From the NCBI GenBank assembly GCA_013374385.1, contig QBUR01000129.1:1-6543 (forward strand): 6,543 nucleotides of DNA. Direction: 5' to 3'. The DNA comes from Candidatus Methanocomedens sp. (GTDB taxonomy: Archaea; Halobacteriota; Methanosarcinia; Methanosarcinales; Methanocomedenaceae). Shown piece after piece: positions 5,789 through 6,543 of this stretch. Each line of letters begins with the position of its first letter. Position 1 is the first letter of the stretch. Position numbers and translations under genes: made by a program. A model generated the notes under the pieces. The model was not told the DNA's origin and searched no databases. It saw only the letters and a list, made by a program, of their open reading frames with translations.

Positions 5789-6487
5789 CTACATGGAAAA
5801 ATAAGACAATAGAATTGCAATTATTACTGTAATGTATATTGCCCTAAAACTACCAACCCCGCCCAGATTAATATGTGCACTGCCGTCGGTTTGTTCAGTT
5901 ATATTGAACAATGACAGGCCAACACCCAACATAATGCCAAATACACCTGAAACAAGTACCACGGTGGAAGCATTGCCAGGGTCGAGTATAAGGGCGAAGG
6001 GGATAGGGAGCAAACCTATGTAATCAGGTATGACCATACCTATACCGGATTTGAATTCAGTTAATAGGTGGGTGGCTATCACAACTATCAGCATGATCTC
6101 TAAAGCTGCGAAACCCGGATTATTAATCACTGCATATATTGAAAACAGAAGCGGTAAAATGAAACCACCTAAGTTTAATGTAATCCGGGTATTAAATACC
6201 AGTTCATCACCGATATCAAACTCCTCTTCAAGCGGTACTGAATAGAACTCACCCAATAGTTGGACTTTTTCTTCAGAAAAGTCAGGTTTTTTTGTCCTCA
6301 TACGGTAGATGGGTATTTCTGTGGATGAAAACACCAGCATGCCTGCCAGTAATAAGAATAACAAGATAGGGTGTATGTTCCACTGGCTGCAAAGTACATT
6401 GTTGTAAATTAGGTGGAATATAGGCAAAAGTATTAGACCAAAAAATCCGAGCATTTGGATGTCCTTTCTTGATATCATTCCCCGCAT
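5789..6487 (-). CDS. Multi-spanning membrane protein, DUF1614-like
   Basis: This 232-residue protein has about seven hydrophobic segments, near 11-32, 38-58, 104-120, 125-142, 150-168, 172-193 and 214-231. An acidic soluble stretch (about 62-98) lies between the second and third. Polar positions in or next to the membrane segments include Asn105-Leu-Gly-Gly, His140, Asp155 in PDYIGLLP and NLGGVGSF (207-214). This layout and the NLGG repeats resemble the uncharacterised DUF1614 family (COG4089); the match is from memory of the pattern, not a search. Function is unknown. The buried charged residues could mark an intramembrane enzyme or a transporter, but that is speculation. The ATG is supported by GAGGT at 6496-6500. 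The gene converges on enolase, with 31 bases between the stops and no clear terminator. Confidence 0.75.
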   Translation of the reverse strand: MRGMISRKDIQMLGFFGLILLPIFHLIYNNVLCSQWNIHPILLFLLLAGMLVFSSTEIPIYRMRTKKPDFSEEKVQLLGEFYSVPLEEEFDIGDELVFNTRITLNLGGFILPLLFSIYAVINNPGFAALEIMLIVVIATHLLTEFKSGIGMVIPDYIGLLPIPFALILDPGNASTVVLVSGVFGIMLGVGLSLFNITEQTDGSAHINLGGVGSFRAIYITVIIAILLSYFSM

Positions 6488-6495
6488 AATATTCT

Positions 6496-6500
6496 ACCTC
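6496..6500 (-). promoter_or_regulatory. Ribosome binding site choosing the first ATG of the DUF1614-like gene
   Basis: The minus strand reads GAGGT eight bases before the ATG at 6487-6485. A second in-frame ATG three codons in (6478-6476) would be too far from it, so the upstream ATG is preferred. Confidence 0.6.
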
Positions 6501-6532
6501 TATGTTAAATATTCTTTTAGATTGTTGGAGAA

Positions 6533-6541
6533 GTTAATAAA
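6533..6541 (-). promoter_or_regulatory. Candidate TATA box of the DUF1614-like gene
   Basis: The minus strand reads TTTATTAAC about 50 bases upstream of the ATG. A start site about 25 bases downstream would give a leader of roughly 20 bases that includes the ribosome binding site. The element lies at the window edge, so the upstream recognition element is not visible. Confidence 0.3.
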
Positions 6542-6543
6542 CC

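Overview
The window looks like a piece of a euryarchaeal chromosome, probably from the methanogen/ANME side (Methanosarcinales-like). The evidence is an archaeal replication protein A next to its RPA-associated protein, a small sirohaem/[4Fe-4S] sulfite-reductase-like protein of the kind known from methanogens and anaerobic methane oxidisers, a secreted Lon-type (S16) protease with a PGF-CTERM-like tail, archaeal TATA-like boxes, and GGAGG/GGTGAT ribosome binding sites. The lineage is an inference; there is no rRNA or methanogenesis gene here to settle it.

Layout. Positions 1-50 may hold the last codons of a plus-strand gene that starts outside the window. Two minus-strand genes follow: the exported S16 protease (93-1979) and, upstream of it, the small sulfite-reductase-like protein (2062-2718). 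The 82 bases between them contain a long imperfect inverted repeat. A 172-base divergent region (2719-2890) separates these from a plus-strand two-gene operon, RPA (2891-3820) and RPA-associated protein (3824-4390), which ends in a hairpin plus ten T. Enolase (4486-5757, GTG start) has its own promoter region. It is convergent, with a 31-base gap, to a minus-strand multi-spanning membrane protein resembling DUF1614 (5789-6487), whose promoter region reaches the right edge.

How the genes work together. RPA and its partner form a clear functional unit in single-stranded DNA binding during replication and repair. Enolase is central carbon metabolism (gluconeogenesis/glycolysis). The sulfite-reductase-like protein, the surface protease and the DUF1614-like protein have no obvious shared pathway with these. 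The window is mostly ordinary core genome, with no mobile element, CRISPR array, tRNA or rRNA seen.

The points worth a second look are the two dyad-symmetric sites flanking the sulfite-reductase-like gene, the missing aspartate in the enolase GDEGG motif (Tyr instead), and the apparently duplicated helical unit in the exported Lon-type protease.
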